Shown here: positions 1-10,321 of the stretch, one piece after another
Position numbering within the stretch: position 1 is the stretch's first letter
Layout of the letters: every line of letters begins with the position of its first letter
NCBI GenBank assembly: GCA_932521025.1
Contig: OW051472.1
Coordinates: 2,232,001 to 2,296,000 of the forward strand
Reading direction: 5' to 3'
From: Oscheius onirici
Taxonomy: Eukaryota; Nematoda; Chromadorea; Rhabditida; Rhabditidae
DNA length: 64,000 nucleotides
Translations under genes and position numbers: made by a program
Notes under the pieces: generated by a model
What the model saw: only the letters and a program-made list of their open reading frames with translations
Databases searched by the model: none
What the model was told of the DNA's origin: nothing

Positions 1-1700
1 CTCGCGTCTTATACCTTGACCTTCCGATACGGGTGTGAAGGAGAGAGTCTGATTATTGACTGGACCCCTCGGATTGTTTGTTCACACGCGTGTTCACGCG
101 GGTCTTTTTACTCCTCTCGCTCCAACCTACCAACCGGGGAAACCAGTTCCTGTCCGTCTTTTCGTCGTCGATTGACTGGCGGAAGATCAATTTTTTCAAT
201 TGCGGACTCATTCTTTCTTCAAGTTTTTCACTTTTTTTTAGATCTTGTTTCATGTTCTCTTATATTTTGAAATTGTGTTTCAAAACATCTAGTAATGTGT
301 TTTTTGCGGACAGTGTTTTTTGCAATATTAAAGGATGGTTACCGGAGAAAATATTACTATTTGAAAATTTCCAGTACTTTTGGACAAACATGAGTCTGAT
401 ATAATTGTACCTTTCTCTGTTTCTCCCTCTCTTTCACTCCAAAACACTCTATTTTGGCCTGATCTTCTATTCGGACTTTTGTGATTTGAAGCTATATTGC
501 CAATTATCGTTCGCTCGAACCCTCTCACAGAAAATATACCAATTGGATAACTTTCAATGGTTCTAGGATCTCGTTCAATCACTTGTGTAAAGTACAGCTC
601 AAATTTGGGATAGGCCCCTAGGACTTACAGTAACCTCTCAGTTCCTTCTGTAACAGCTGTCTTCTTAGCCTAAAATATTCCGGACATTGCCTGCTTCTGT
701 CAGAGAGCAAAACCCCTGACCTCTTCTCAGTGGTTATATGTTACCATTTGTAAAAAAGGGAATAGGGGTGATTGCTATTTTTTTTCAACAGTACTTACAA
801 TTAGGCAAAAAAGCCAGCAAAATATTGCTTTTGAACTGAAAAATCAATTTCTTGTCGCCAAAAACCCACTTCTCAGCATATTTTAGAGTGTTCTGAAAAC
901 TTGTCACCGACGATGTCTTACCCGCAACTTTGACGGACATTGGCATTCTCAAAAAAGTTTTGAAGAAACTGACCGACGTCTTCAAATTTGCCATTTTTCC
1001 AGTTTTTTGTATGCGCATATATTTTGAGATTGTGTTTCAAGAGACCTACCAATAGGCACAGCTTTTCTTCCTCTACTATATGAGATCGGTAAGAGCAAAA
1101 ATATATGACTTTGAAAATTTACGATGGTTTTGCCCTGGTACGATTGAAATGACTCTCTGTTTCTCAGCCTTTCATTCTCTGCCTCTCTACCGATCTCACA
1201 AGCCGTTCGTCATTCTATTAAATTGTCTTTTTCTTATCCTTCCAGTTGTTATCCTGCATTATTTAGAAGAGAGGGTAATGGTTTTTTCGCTACTTGGAAG
1301 AACTGTTCTGGAAACTTGTCCGTGTCGATATCTTATTTTTCGGTATACATATTTGAGTTTCAAACATGTATTAATTGGGACAGTTTTTCTTTGTCATGCT
1401 GAATACAATACAGACGCCACAAACTAAGTTTGCATATGATCACAGGACCTCTACAACTTTAGGATTCATTCCCTTTTCAGGGGGGAACCAGACCGGGCCA
1501 TTTCAAATTTAGGATAAGCGACGAAATTACGTTATCCTCTACCAGTTTTTCAAGCCAACCGTTACAGTAACCCGTTAGTGAACTTATGCAACAGGAGCAC
1601 TTGTGCAACCCAGAAGCCCCCTATAACAAGCTCAAAAAAACAAAAACAAAAAATTCTCCTGAACTTGTTTTTTCTCCTTTTTTTTGCTACCTTTTCTATA
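1..1700. other. Intergenic, no gene seen
   Basis: No open frame here looks like an exon. The region is AT-rich with pyrimidine runs. Around 265-300, 1020-1065 and 1345-1390 there are diverged copies of one motif built on a TTTGA(A/G)ATTGTGTTTCAA-like core followed by a CTCTGTTTCTC-like stretch, suggesting old tandem duplication. It probably includes the upstream region of the nuclear receptor gene. Confidence 0.5.
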
Positions 1701-1710
1701 TTTTTTTCAG
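1701..1710 (+). promoter_or_regulatory. Probable spliced-leader trans-splice acceptor
   Basis: A pyrimidine run ending in TTTTTTTCAG stands one base before the ATG at 1712. In nematodes this arrangement is typical of an SL acceptor (outron/exon border). It supports choosing 1712 as the start. It could instead be a cis acceptor for a 5' UTR exon not identified here. Confidence 0.55.
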
Positions 1711-1711
1711 A

Positions 1712-4700
1712 ATGTCTACTCCAGAAGAATGCACAGACGAATGTTCAACTGCCAACTTTCCAAAAATGTGAGTATCCAAAAAAAAATTTTGTTTCAAAGA
1801 TTGTATAATAACCCTCGGCGCTATTAGGAGTAGTGCACAGCCATGATAGGGGCACGAAAAAAGTACATTTCCAGACAGGAGGATCGTCTCTGTCGAATCT
1901 GCGCCGATCGAAGTGACGGGGCTCACTTTGGCGTCGATTCTTGTCGGTAAGGCTCATTTTTTGCAAGAGAACCATTTTCAGAGCCTGTGCGGCCTTTTTC
2001 CGGAGATCAGTGGTGACGGGAAAGAAATACGTCTGTAGGCAGGGAGGGAATGACTGCGAGATCAACAAATGTAGGCTTTTTTGATCGTTGGAAAAAAGAG
2101 ACGGGAATGGTCAGTCATTTTGCTCCCTTTTCTTCGTTCTCTCTATAAAAACCCTAAAAATTCTCTATGAAATAATTCGCAACGAATGTTTCACAAACTA
2201 CGTATAGCTCTAGTTCCTTTTTTGTTTACAGTGGTAGTTCATTCAAAAGTACTGCGGTAATAAAATACAAGGGGCCCGGATAGTCAGTGGATAGGATGAC
2301 AGTCTATGAAGAAAGCGATCGCAAGTTCAATCCTGGGTGGTAGTACACGAAGGTAGTCTACCCTGGCATCTCTCGCCAGCCTAGCCTGTCCTGCGGATCC
2401 TGTAACTTGAGAAACTTGGATACCACAACCGCTCTCATCATCACTCCAAGACCCCTCTACTCTTCGGATGTGATCCGGTCATGCGAAATGCATCGATAGC
2501 CGAATAAACAGTTTTTTAATAAAATACAATGTGTAAAAGAAGCCCACTCCTTTTTCACAAATGCGCCATTGCGCATGCACATTTTCAAACGGCGTTTTTA
2601 GCTTGTAATATTCAAAAATGCTGTCTTCGAGACGAAAAGTATCCGTACGCAAGTGCGTATTTGAGGGGGGACTTGTTTCCTTATTTTCAAAAATTTGTAG
2701 CAATCATCGAAGTGAAACTACATGAATCTTTACCTGGCACTTACCAACATGCCATGAAACACAAAAAAATATATTTCAACTTTCAGCGATCCGTTGCATG
2801 TGTCGAAAGTGTCGTCTCCGAAAGTGCCTGGAAGCCGGAATGCTGCCCGAAAATGTCCAGAACAAACGTGACCCGATGGGGCCGAAAGGCCTGGATCAGA
2901 TGTCACCGATCAGTAAAGAGGGCGAACTTCTGGTAGGTCCTATCCTTGTATTTTTAGTACGAAGTTTTAGAGGAGTCCACAGTCCGCCTTTTCTGTGGTA
3001 GGAGAATCGTCGCCAGTCTATATGCAGCAGGAAGTGGCAAGGCCTCCGGAGCCTCCACATTTGTTGTACAAGATTTTGAGTGGGTACAAGTGAGTTTTGT
3101 TAGTCTGTAGGAAAAATCTGTCCCCTTTCGTTTTACTAAACATGGCGGAAAATTATCGCTACAGTCTGTTCATTTCAAAGCTAGAGGGACGGTGTTCTAT
3201 CCGTTACGAAACCAAAAGAGACTAAAATATGACGTTTTATTGCATGGCCCGTTGTCGCAATTTTTACATGGAAACTCTGCTGCAGATACACAAAAATCAA
3301 AACTCGCATTTTGAAAAAGGTCTGGAAAAACGCTCCGATTTCAGACAACTCTGTGCCGTTCGCAAAGCCACCGAGATTTCATTGGACACGTCTTCTTTGA
3401 AGACCATGTTCAGCAATAATGAACCCATGGCTGTGAGTTTTCCTCAAAAGCTGCAAAATTTGAACTTTAGGGGCTTTCCCAGACGACCTGCACAAAACTG
3501 TCAACGTTTTATCGAGCCCATTTGCCGGCCATTGGAGACTTTGCGTCAAGTACTTTCGAAGAGTTCAACGAACTGGATCAGGAGGAAAAGGTTGGTCATA
3601 TTTTTTGTATGAAAATATTCTGGTTTTCTTGAATCGTTGGAATCCGCCAGACTGTATTTCACCACTGGATTGAATTTTATGGAAAACTTGAAACAGACTA
3701 CCGTATTTCTTTTAATAGAAGCACTGTGCTTCTATTTTTCAACCTGCTCGTTTTGGGGTGCTTATATTAGAGCAGTGCTTCAATTGGAAGAAATACGGTA
3801 TATTTCGAAAAAAGCTTTATCGTATTTGTCCTTTGTTCGTTTTCCCCCCAAAAAAGACAAAAGGAAAGTTTTCAGTGGCTCCTCTTCCAATCGTTCGTGG
3901 TCATAATGTGGGGAATGGAGAGTTCTTATCGTACCTACAGAAGAATACCACCAGAACAGTTCACCTCAATGTAATTTCTGATCGATTTCATTAGAACCTC
4001 CAATTTAGAACTGTACTAACAGAAACTACGTACCTCGATCTGAACAATCTGACAGATTTCTTGTCGGAAACCCCTGGAGACTCCAAATTACCGAAGGATG
4101 ATTTGATCAGGTACGATAAACTTTTGGTCTTTTTGGTTCTTTCAAATATGTAAACAAAAGAAAAAGATATTGTTTATAGGTTTGTATTTGGGTTATATGG
4201 TTATCGGGAAACAAAGCTATTTTTCGCCTCCAAGGACTTTTCGAGCATTTTTTCGAGGTTCTGCTGCATGCCACGCCGCTCCGCCCAGAAAAACTCTCTT
4301 CGAATTTCTCAGAAAGTACGCAAAAACTCTAATATCAGTATAGTATGTTCAAAAAGTAGAGAGCATATTATATTGTAAATTGTGCATCCTTTTCGTCGGC
4401 CGAGTGTGTATGATAAAAACATGTTTACCTCCCGCTCATTTTATTGGAACGATCTTCTATGAGAAGCGCGGACCAAGATGAACAGGGTTCGAAAAATGGA
4501 GACGAAAAAGAATGTCTCGACTCGACTCGTTTTTTTAAAGATTATTTGGCTCAACAAACAGGAAATAACAAAAAAATTTCTTCCTTTTTTCGTATTTGAG
4601 CCGCGGAATTTGAAAAAAAAATCGACTCGGCTCGACTCGACATGGCCCACGAGCCGACTCGACTCGGGTCGGTACAGAACTCGACTCGAATCGGCTCGTG

Positions 4701-7700
4701 ACTCGACTTTTCGACTCGACGCCCAAGTATGATAGAAAGTATATGATTATTGGAAACAAACTGTGCGTAAAAAAAAACTACAGCAGTAAACATGAAGCCC
4801 TATATCCAATTTTCTTGAAACAAGAATTTTTCAAACTTGGTCCTAAACCATAGGGAAACAAAAACTATGGGGGAAAGAAGTGTTCTGACCTATGTTTTCG
4901 TAACGAACTTTTTAAAGATCTAAACATTCACAGTAAATTTTAAACGCTAGCATGAACTTTGAAGACACTGAACATATTTAACGACCTAGCGTTCTTTCCT
5001 AGATTAAATCCGTTTTCGCTGTGCGCCGGTCTATTTGTGGTGCTTTTGAAAAAAAAATATGAATTTGATTGCTTCACCGCAGTGACTAGTAAAACATGAA
5101 CGTGAACATCAGCAAGCTTTTAAACAAGACTTTTTTTTCCAGACTTCTTACCCAGTGTATGGGTCGACCCCGTCAGAAGATGGTCTGGATGATGTACGAG
5201 CTGCAAATAACCGACGAGGAATATGCAGCCCTACTGGGATTGATGCTCTGGAATCAAAGTTGGTTGTTTTACAAAGCCGCTATCGACAACCAGCGTATTA
5301 TAGCTTCAGAAACCCTTAAATTATCATAGTTGTGAAAAACAAAAAAGTTTATATAACTTTTGGAACTCTTTTTTATAGCCACATTTTACGTTGTATTCCG
5401 AGCTAGCGAAGGATTGAAAAGTCAGAACAAAAAAAAAATGGAAAAATCGAAAATACTGTGAACATTTGCAAGTTCCAAAGGGTGTTCAAAACTGTGTTCA
5501 AAAAAAAATGTTTGCCTTTTCTTCAATGAATGATGACAAGAGTGTGTTACGAGAAAACCCAGCGAATATCACATTTCAGTGAAACATTTTTTTCCTGTTC
5601 TTAAAGAATCCGATGTTCCAAAAATTTGCCCTTCTTCGATCCTAAAAATGATGAAAATAGATGCTTTTGAAAATGTCCTGATATTTAAATAGAAACAACG
5701 TTTCAGCCCCGTAAAACAAAATACGTTTCAGACATCGAAAAGGGCTCGGACAAGATGGAAAACTTGTCGAAACAGATGCGGGCAAAAATCTTCGAACAAC
5801 TGCATCAGTTATACACGTAAGCATTTTTTTCGGATAAAAATATATTTTATGGGAAATCATACAGGTACGGTCCTCTAGATTTCGGTTTGTTGACACCAGT
5901 CATTTCTCTGCGTCTCTTGAGTTTGCCGTCCTTTGCAGACTTTTCTTGTTGTAAAGTCTGTTCAAAAACGTTACAAAAACACAAAAAAACTTCTCTGCGG
6001 GACCCATGTGTACGTTTTTGGGCAGCCTAACAGCCATTTTATCGGGTAAAAATGTTAATTTTTCGCTGTAGAGCGGTCTAAACGCCTGGAGTATCGCGGT
6101 GAAGAGAATTTTCGGTTACTGTAGCATTTTTTTTTAACAGACTTTATACTTTACACTTGCGAGACTTGCCAATAGTTGATCCTGGACGAAAAGTGACAAA
6201 AAACCATAGAAATTTTGTCTTGGGATGACTCTCACATGTGTGCTGCACGCACACCAACATCGCTAGCAAATTGTATAGGAATAGTATTCCGACCGTATCT
6301 ACCAGTTAGTGCCCTCAATTATTCCAAGCCTATTTATGCAATCAGTGAAACAAAAGCGCTTTGGCTTGAACCTTTAATATTTTCTATCAAAAATCAAGCA
6401 AACAAGACATGATTTGTACTGAAAACTAGACTTTTCACCCCTTTTTCGCCTGGAAACATCTCAATTTTCAGTATGAACAACATTACCAACTATGCTCAAC
6501 GTCTCGGAGAACTGATGTGTCTCTACAGTGCCATTTTGGTTAGTTTTTTTTACTTTTCTTCCTAACAATGTAAGTGCATTAAATAACAGCGAAAAACTGG
6601 AATTTGGCATAACTCACATTTTCCGCCCGTTGATTTTGTAGCGTCTCAAACCGATCTATTTTTACACGCCCAAAAGGTTAAATGTCGTTCAAAATTGTAG
6701 TGTTCGGTCAGTTGTACACCTTACCAAGGCACATCGAAGGTCAAAAAACCGCTTTTTATTAGGTCGCCGGATAAGTGTTTTCCTTTTGCTCATAACTCTT
6801 TCCAGATTCATCCAAATCGAGTGATCTTTTTTTTTAATGTAGGTCTATCCGAGGCCGAATTGATAGGCTCTATACGAGCCCTGGAAAGCTCATCGCCTGA
6901 GTACAGTGATCGGGCAAAGCTTCGATCAAAACACAATTTTGCCAATAACTCTTCAGGGTTACATCCTACAAAAAAGTTGTCAACTACAATAGTTTTTTTC
7001 TCGGCAAGACAAGTATTTTGCTTTTTTGAAAAACGATTTTCGACTTTGGGATCATGTCGAAACTAAAAATGTCCGGATGGCGCAGTGGATTTGGAAAATT
7101 CACGCTGGAGCGACCAGGGTTCGAGTCCGCCGAGAGGAATTTTTTTTGTTTTTTAACTGTAGCATTCTACTGGGCTAAATATTACCTATGCAAAATATCA
7201 GCTCAAACGGTTCTTTATTTTTCTCAAAAATTCAATTTCGAGCGCAGAAAATCACCATGATGTACATGCTGAATTTTGGGACTCAAAATCGTTCCCCAAC
7301 CTAAACTACATATCCAATCGAGCTGATATTTAACCCCTCTGCACTGTCAAGAGCTTTCCAGGTCTCTTATATAGCCTATTAATTCGGCCTCGGATAGACC
7401 TACATTAAAAAAAAAGATCACTCGATTTGGATATCCGGCGTCTTATCCGGCGACCTAATATATCTACAAGATAAAAAAGGAAAAAAAGGACAAAAACCGG
7501 AAGTAAGTGCCATGTTTTTGTATTTACCTCAAAAATGCACATGTCTATTTCCCGTGGAAGACGGAACCCTTTAGCAATCCTAATCAGTAACAAACTGCAT
7601 TTTTTTAAAGGGACAGTCCCATTATAACCAGATAACAGAAATCTTAGAAGCCCGCGCATTCAAACCTCAAACACATCAAATATTGGTTTTCCGGGTTTTA

Positions 7701-8465
7701 CTCGTTCTATGCTCATTTCTTCGACTTCTAAATGTTTTTAAACGATTTATCGTCAAATTTTACCCCTAAAATGAGTGGTGGAACGTCAAATTTGGCGGAA
7801 AAATGATGGAAAAAGACGAAAAACACGTATTTTAAATACGAAAATAACGTAAAAGTGCTTTTTTGTCTATTTCGGTCAATTTTCCATCAAAGCGTCCTAC
7901 CACTCATTTTAGGGGTAAATTTTGACGATACATCGATTAAAAACATTTAGAAGTCGAAAAAATGAGGGTAAACCCCCTAAAAAAAAAGCAAAAATACAAT
8001 TTGTCGTGGGTCCCGCCACGAAGTTGCCTGATTTCCCCTGCGGGCATGTTCGCACACAACGGGACTGTCCCTTTAATGAATGGCATTTTTCTGCCCTTTC
8101 CGACTCCTGAACTCGCCCCATACTTTTCTATTGTTGAAAAGCAGTCTGACAGTTTTCAACAACAATTTCTTCTAGAAAACTAGCTAAAGATGTGATCAAT
8201 AACGCGAACTTTTATATTTTTTCAGTGCTAGAAAAGACAATGAGAAAATGCTTCACTCCGTAGGTATAAAGAGACAAAGTTCTAGTCCAAAGTTCTAGGT
8301 TGTAACCGACACAAACAAAAACAAATTCCCTCCCAAAATTTCCCCAAAAACTTTCAGCAATCGCTGACGCGCATGAGGGAGAACCTAGAGCTGATGAAGG
8401 TACTGGACGCCATTAGTCACTGCTCCTTCCTCAATGACATCCTGCAGTTCAAATTTTGGTCTTGA
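1712..8465 (+). CDS. Nuclear hormone receptor (nematode supplementary type)
   Basis: Ligand-regulated transcription factor of the nuclear receptor family, acting in the nucleus. Exons: 1712-1767, 1875-1946, 1982-2070, 2787-2932, 2983-3089, 3345-3432, 3471-3590, 3876-3970, 4009-4110, 5143-5258, 5732-5816, 6472-6538, 8358-8465; all phases match, giving 416 aa. Zinc finger 1 uses C25, C28, C42, C45. The P-box region reads CRACAAFFRR, typical of nematode supplementary receptors. Finger 2 uses C61, C68, C78, C81, followed by CRLRKCLEAGM. A hinge (PPHLLYKILSGYK) leads to an LBD with ELQITDEEYAALLGLMLWN and a YAQRLGELM helix. This last exon ends with a poly(A) signal at 8493. Two further last exons follow at 9117 and 9303. 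Introns hold several repeats. Which C. elegans nhr gene is orthologous cannot be told. Confidence 0.9.
2275..2522 (+). repeat. tRNA-related SINE-like repeat
   Basis: Lies in intron 3 of the receptor gene. It has an A-box-like stretch (TAGTCAGTGGATAGG) and, about 40 bases on, a B-box-like stretch (AGTTCAATCCTGG), then a body ending in GAATAAACAGTTTTTTAA. The last ~80 bases (from 2438) recur at about 50450-50530 in an intron of the quahog-like gene, which shows it is dispersed. Confidence 0.6.
3699..3800. repeat. Small terminal-inverted-repeat element
   Basis: A ~100 bp palindromic unit in receptor intron 7. It begins TACCGTATTTCTT and ends AAGAAATACGGTA, with an internal AGAAGCAC/GTGCTTCT palindrome. 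Its ends resemble those of the C-rich element at 26224-26478, so it may be a degenerate relative. It creates an open frame here that is not exonic. Confidence 0.55.
4510..4735. repeat. GACTC-rich dispersed repeat, copy 1
   Basis: Two blocks of irregular GACTCG/GGCTCG tandem units flank a unique core (GATTATTTGGCTCAACAAAC). The same structure is found in reverse orientation at about 31075-31375. It lies in the receptor intron before the exon at 5143. Confidence 0.7.
6757..7460. mobile_element. Foldback element with tRNA-like core
   Basis: Long inverted repeat inside the last receptor intron. The left end starts TATTAGGTCGCCGGATAAG and the right end finishes with its reverse complement. Inner arms also match: ATCGAGTGATC plus a T-run and GTAGGTCTATCCGAGGCCGAA at about 6818-6855, mirrored at 7385-7428. 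The interior carries a tRNA-like Pol III module at about 7069-7150. Partial copies occur at about 35090-35345 (reverse) and 53600-54090. No protein-coding capacity is visible, so it would depend on enzymes supplied in trans. Confidence 0.65.
7069..7150 (+). other. tRNA-like Pol III module (not a functional tRNA)
   Basis: Contains an A box (TGGCGCAGTGG) and a B box (GGTTCGAGTCC) at tRNA-like spacing, followed by a T-run like a Pol III terminator. No good anticodon or acceptor stem can be drawn. Copies with the same boxes lie at about 53860-53935 (+) and 35160-35222 (-). Confidence 0.5.
7605..8076. mobile_element. MITE-like TIR element, GGGACAGTCCC family
   Basis: Starts TTAAAGGGACAGTCCC and ends in the inverse GGGACTGTCCCTTTAA. 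The interior has an imperfect palindrome built on CCCCTAAAATGAGTGG and TCGATTAAAAACA(T)TTAGAAGTCG. Similar interior sequence recurs in the element at 17637-18081 and, weakly, in the inverted repeat at 54151-54422. No transposase frame. Confidence 0.6.
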
Positions 8466-9116
8466 AATTTGTCATGTTTTTGACTGAAAAACTAATAAAA
8501 TCACTTGCAACTTTGATGAAATTATAGTCTCTTCAATGTTTCGCACAATGCATAAAAGAAGCTAGTCTTGAAAACTGCTACTAGTACGGCGAATGGACAT
8601 TGCAATATTTTTGACAAGACGACCTCGTCGCCTGGCGTCGCCCAGCTTTTTTTTTTCTGGGAACCATCGTGGATGGGCGCGAAACTATTCTTCCGCGGAA
8701 GAAAAGACTGTCTTTGTTTTGACCGCGGAAAAATCGCCTTTCTTCCGATCGCGGATTACTGTAACTACTTGCTGGAAATTTGAGCACCAATCCTAAAAAG
8801 AATTGACAATACAAGCGAGCCATTTCTGGTTCTGCGTTCGGGTATGATAAGATGCATTTTCTACTGTTCTCACCTGAAAGTCGGGCAGTTTTGGTCCTAT
8901 CCTTCTCTCATCAGTAGTAAAAAATAAGTCACTGACAAATATGACAAATAGAAAAACTGTTTTCTGAGGAGAAAGGCTGCCTCTGAGAAAATTTGGAAAC
9001 TAAAAAAATGGCAAAAACTTGAACTTTCAACTCATTGCAGTAGCGCTTTACGGAAATTTGACCTTTGGCTTTTTGTGTTTCAATTTCCTTGTCGCCAAAA
9101 ACGCAAAAATCTTCAG

Positions 9117-9242
9117 CAAGAGGTCAAGAAGATGCTGGAAGCCAAAGAACTGCTGTATATTTTGGATTTCTACGGCAAGGACCCTTTTATCTATAATTTC
9201 GTCCGCGAGACCGAGTTCAAGATTCAAATTTTCAACAAGTAG
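9117..9242 (+). CDS. Alternative last exon B of the nuclear receptor
   Basis: Preceded by a CTTCAG acceptor. It encodes 41 residues from QEVKKMLEAKELLYILDFYG to a TAG stop, with AATAAA at 9262-9267. It opens in the same phase (0) as the receptor's last exon at 8358 and aligns with it and with the exon at 9303: Q first, M at 6, E at 8, E at 11 and D at 17. B and C are closer to each other (both contain an LYI(L/M)DFY core). I infer a mutually exclusive C-terminus covering the last LBD helices. It has no start codon context or DNA-binding part of its own. The alternative is a relic of partial gene duplication. Confidence 0.7.
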   Translation, partial: QEVKKMLEAKELLYILDFYGKDPFIYNFVRETEFKIQIFNK

Positions 9243-9302
9243 CCCCCTGTGAACTATCGCCAATAAATTTTTGATCCTATGTACAAAAAAAAGAACTTTC
9301 AG

Positions 9303-9425
9303 CAGTACGTGCAAATGATGAAGGAATTCAAGGAGATTCTCTACATTATGGACTTTTACAAGGAGAATCCGATGCACTGGGTCTACGATTTTGTCAAGTC
9401 GGGCAAATGTTATGATCCGAAATGA
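9303..9425 (+). CDS. Alternative last exon C of the nuclear receptor
   Basis: Preceded by a CTTTCAG acceptor. It encodes 40 residues beginning QYVQMMKEFKEILYIMDFYK and ends with TGA at 9423-9425. A poly(A) signal AATAAA is at 9494-9499. It opens in phase 0 like exons A (8358) and B (9117), so each could be joined to the exon ending at 6538 without breaking the frame. Only 60 bases separate it from exon B, too little for an independent gene. Confidence 0.7.
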   Translation, partial: QYVQMMKEFKEILYIMDFYKENPMHWVYDFVKSGKCYDPK

Positions 9426-10321
9426 ATTGCAAACTGTTTCGACTGAACTATAAATGCATTTTTGGCTCGTTTCGAAGACTCTGTACATAGAGCAATAAAA
9501 TTTTGGGTTACTGCAGCGTTTTTATCAGTTTACAGGAAATCCAAAAAATTTCGTGTAACTGACAGCAAATTTGCCTAAACAATATGATTGGTTTCAATTC
9601 TTGGATGTCAAGTATTCCATTTGAGTGATGATGTTCCGTATCTTTTTTTTCTTATTTCGAGAAATCTAGCGATTCGTTTGCGAGAGAAAAGCAGACAGAT
9701 GGAGAGGCTGAGAGACACTGAGTGCCAGTCTGAGTCAGTGACTGGGACAGAAGAAGAGATCGACAAAAAACTGAAGATTTTTGCGTTACTGTGGCGTTTT
9801 TTAACAGACTTTGGGAGTTGAAGTCGTAAGAGATTGTTCGTCATGACGAGGAACCCGAAAGTGACTGTCAACTTTGTATTTTGTTTGTTTGTTTCACAAA
9901 TTCTTTACATTTATTTTATCAGTTACAAAGCAATACATCTGTAGATTAGACTATAAAAATCCCAAGTTTTTTCAATTCTTCTCTGTTACTCCATACTTCG
10001 TCCAACGAAAGAGTTACCAATAAAATATCCCCGTCCAAATGCCCCATATGACACCATTCGATTTCGAACTATTGCGGAAGAGAAACAGCCTCTGTTGACT
10101 GTTGATACGTGCCCTGATCAAAAATAGCAACATAATGGGTTAGACAGTACGGGGGACAGAGAATTGCGGGAGCGAGAGAAACTGGAATTTCTGGCTGATC
10201 AGATAGTTGTTTTGACCGCCGATTGTTTTGCAAAGAAGGAGAGAGAATCTTCTCGTGGTCATCCCGACAAGTGGTCGAGCCTTCTTTTTTCCTACTCTTT
10301 GCAAGAAGTAGAGTGCCAAAA
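9426..10321. other. Intergenic between receptor and kelch genes
   Basis: Apart from the poly(A) signal of exon C at 9494, nothing recognisable is seen. Open frames on both strands lack splice partners or family features. Confidence 0.5.

Noticed and set aside
1080-1427. 115-residue open frame on the plus strand
   Set aside because: No domain, no splice context, biased composition, and it overlaps diverged repeat units.
3651-3780. Open frame beginning TVFHHWIEFYGKLETDY in receptor intron 7
   Set aside because: Skipping it gives a clean phase-0 join EEK to WLLFQSF that fits the ligand-binding domain. The frame overlaps a palindromic repeat and lacks a usable donor.
7069-7150. Functional tRNA gene
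   Set aside because: Boxes A and B are present but no acceptor or anticodon stem forms, and the unit is repeated inside a foldback element.
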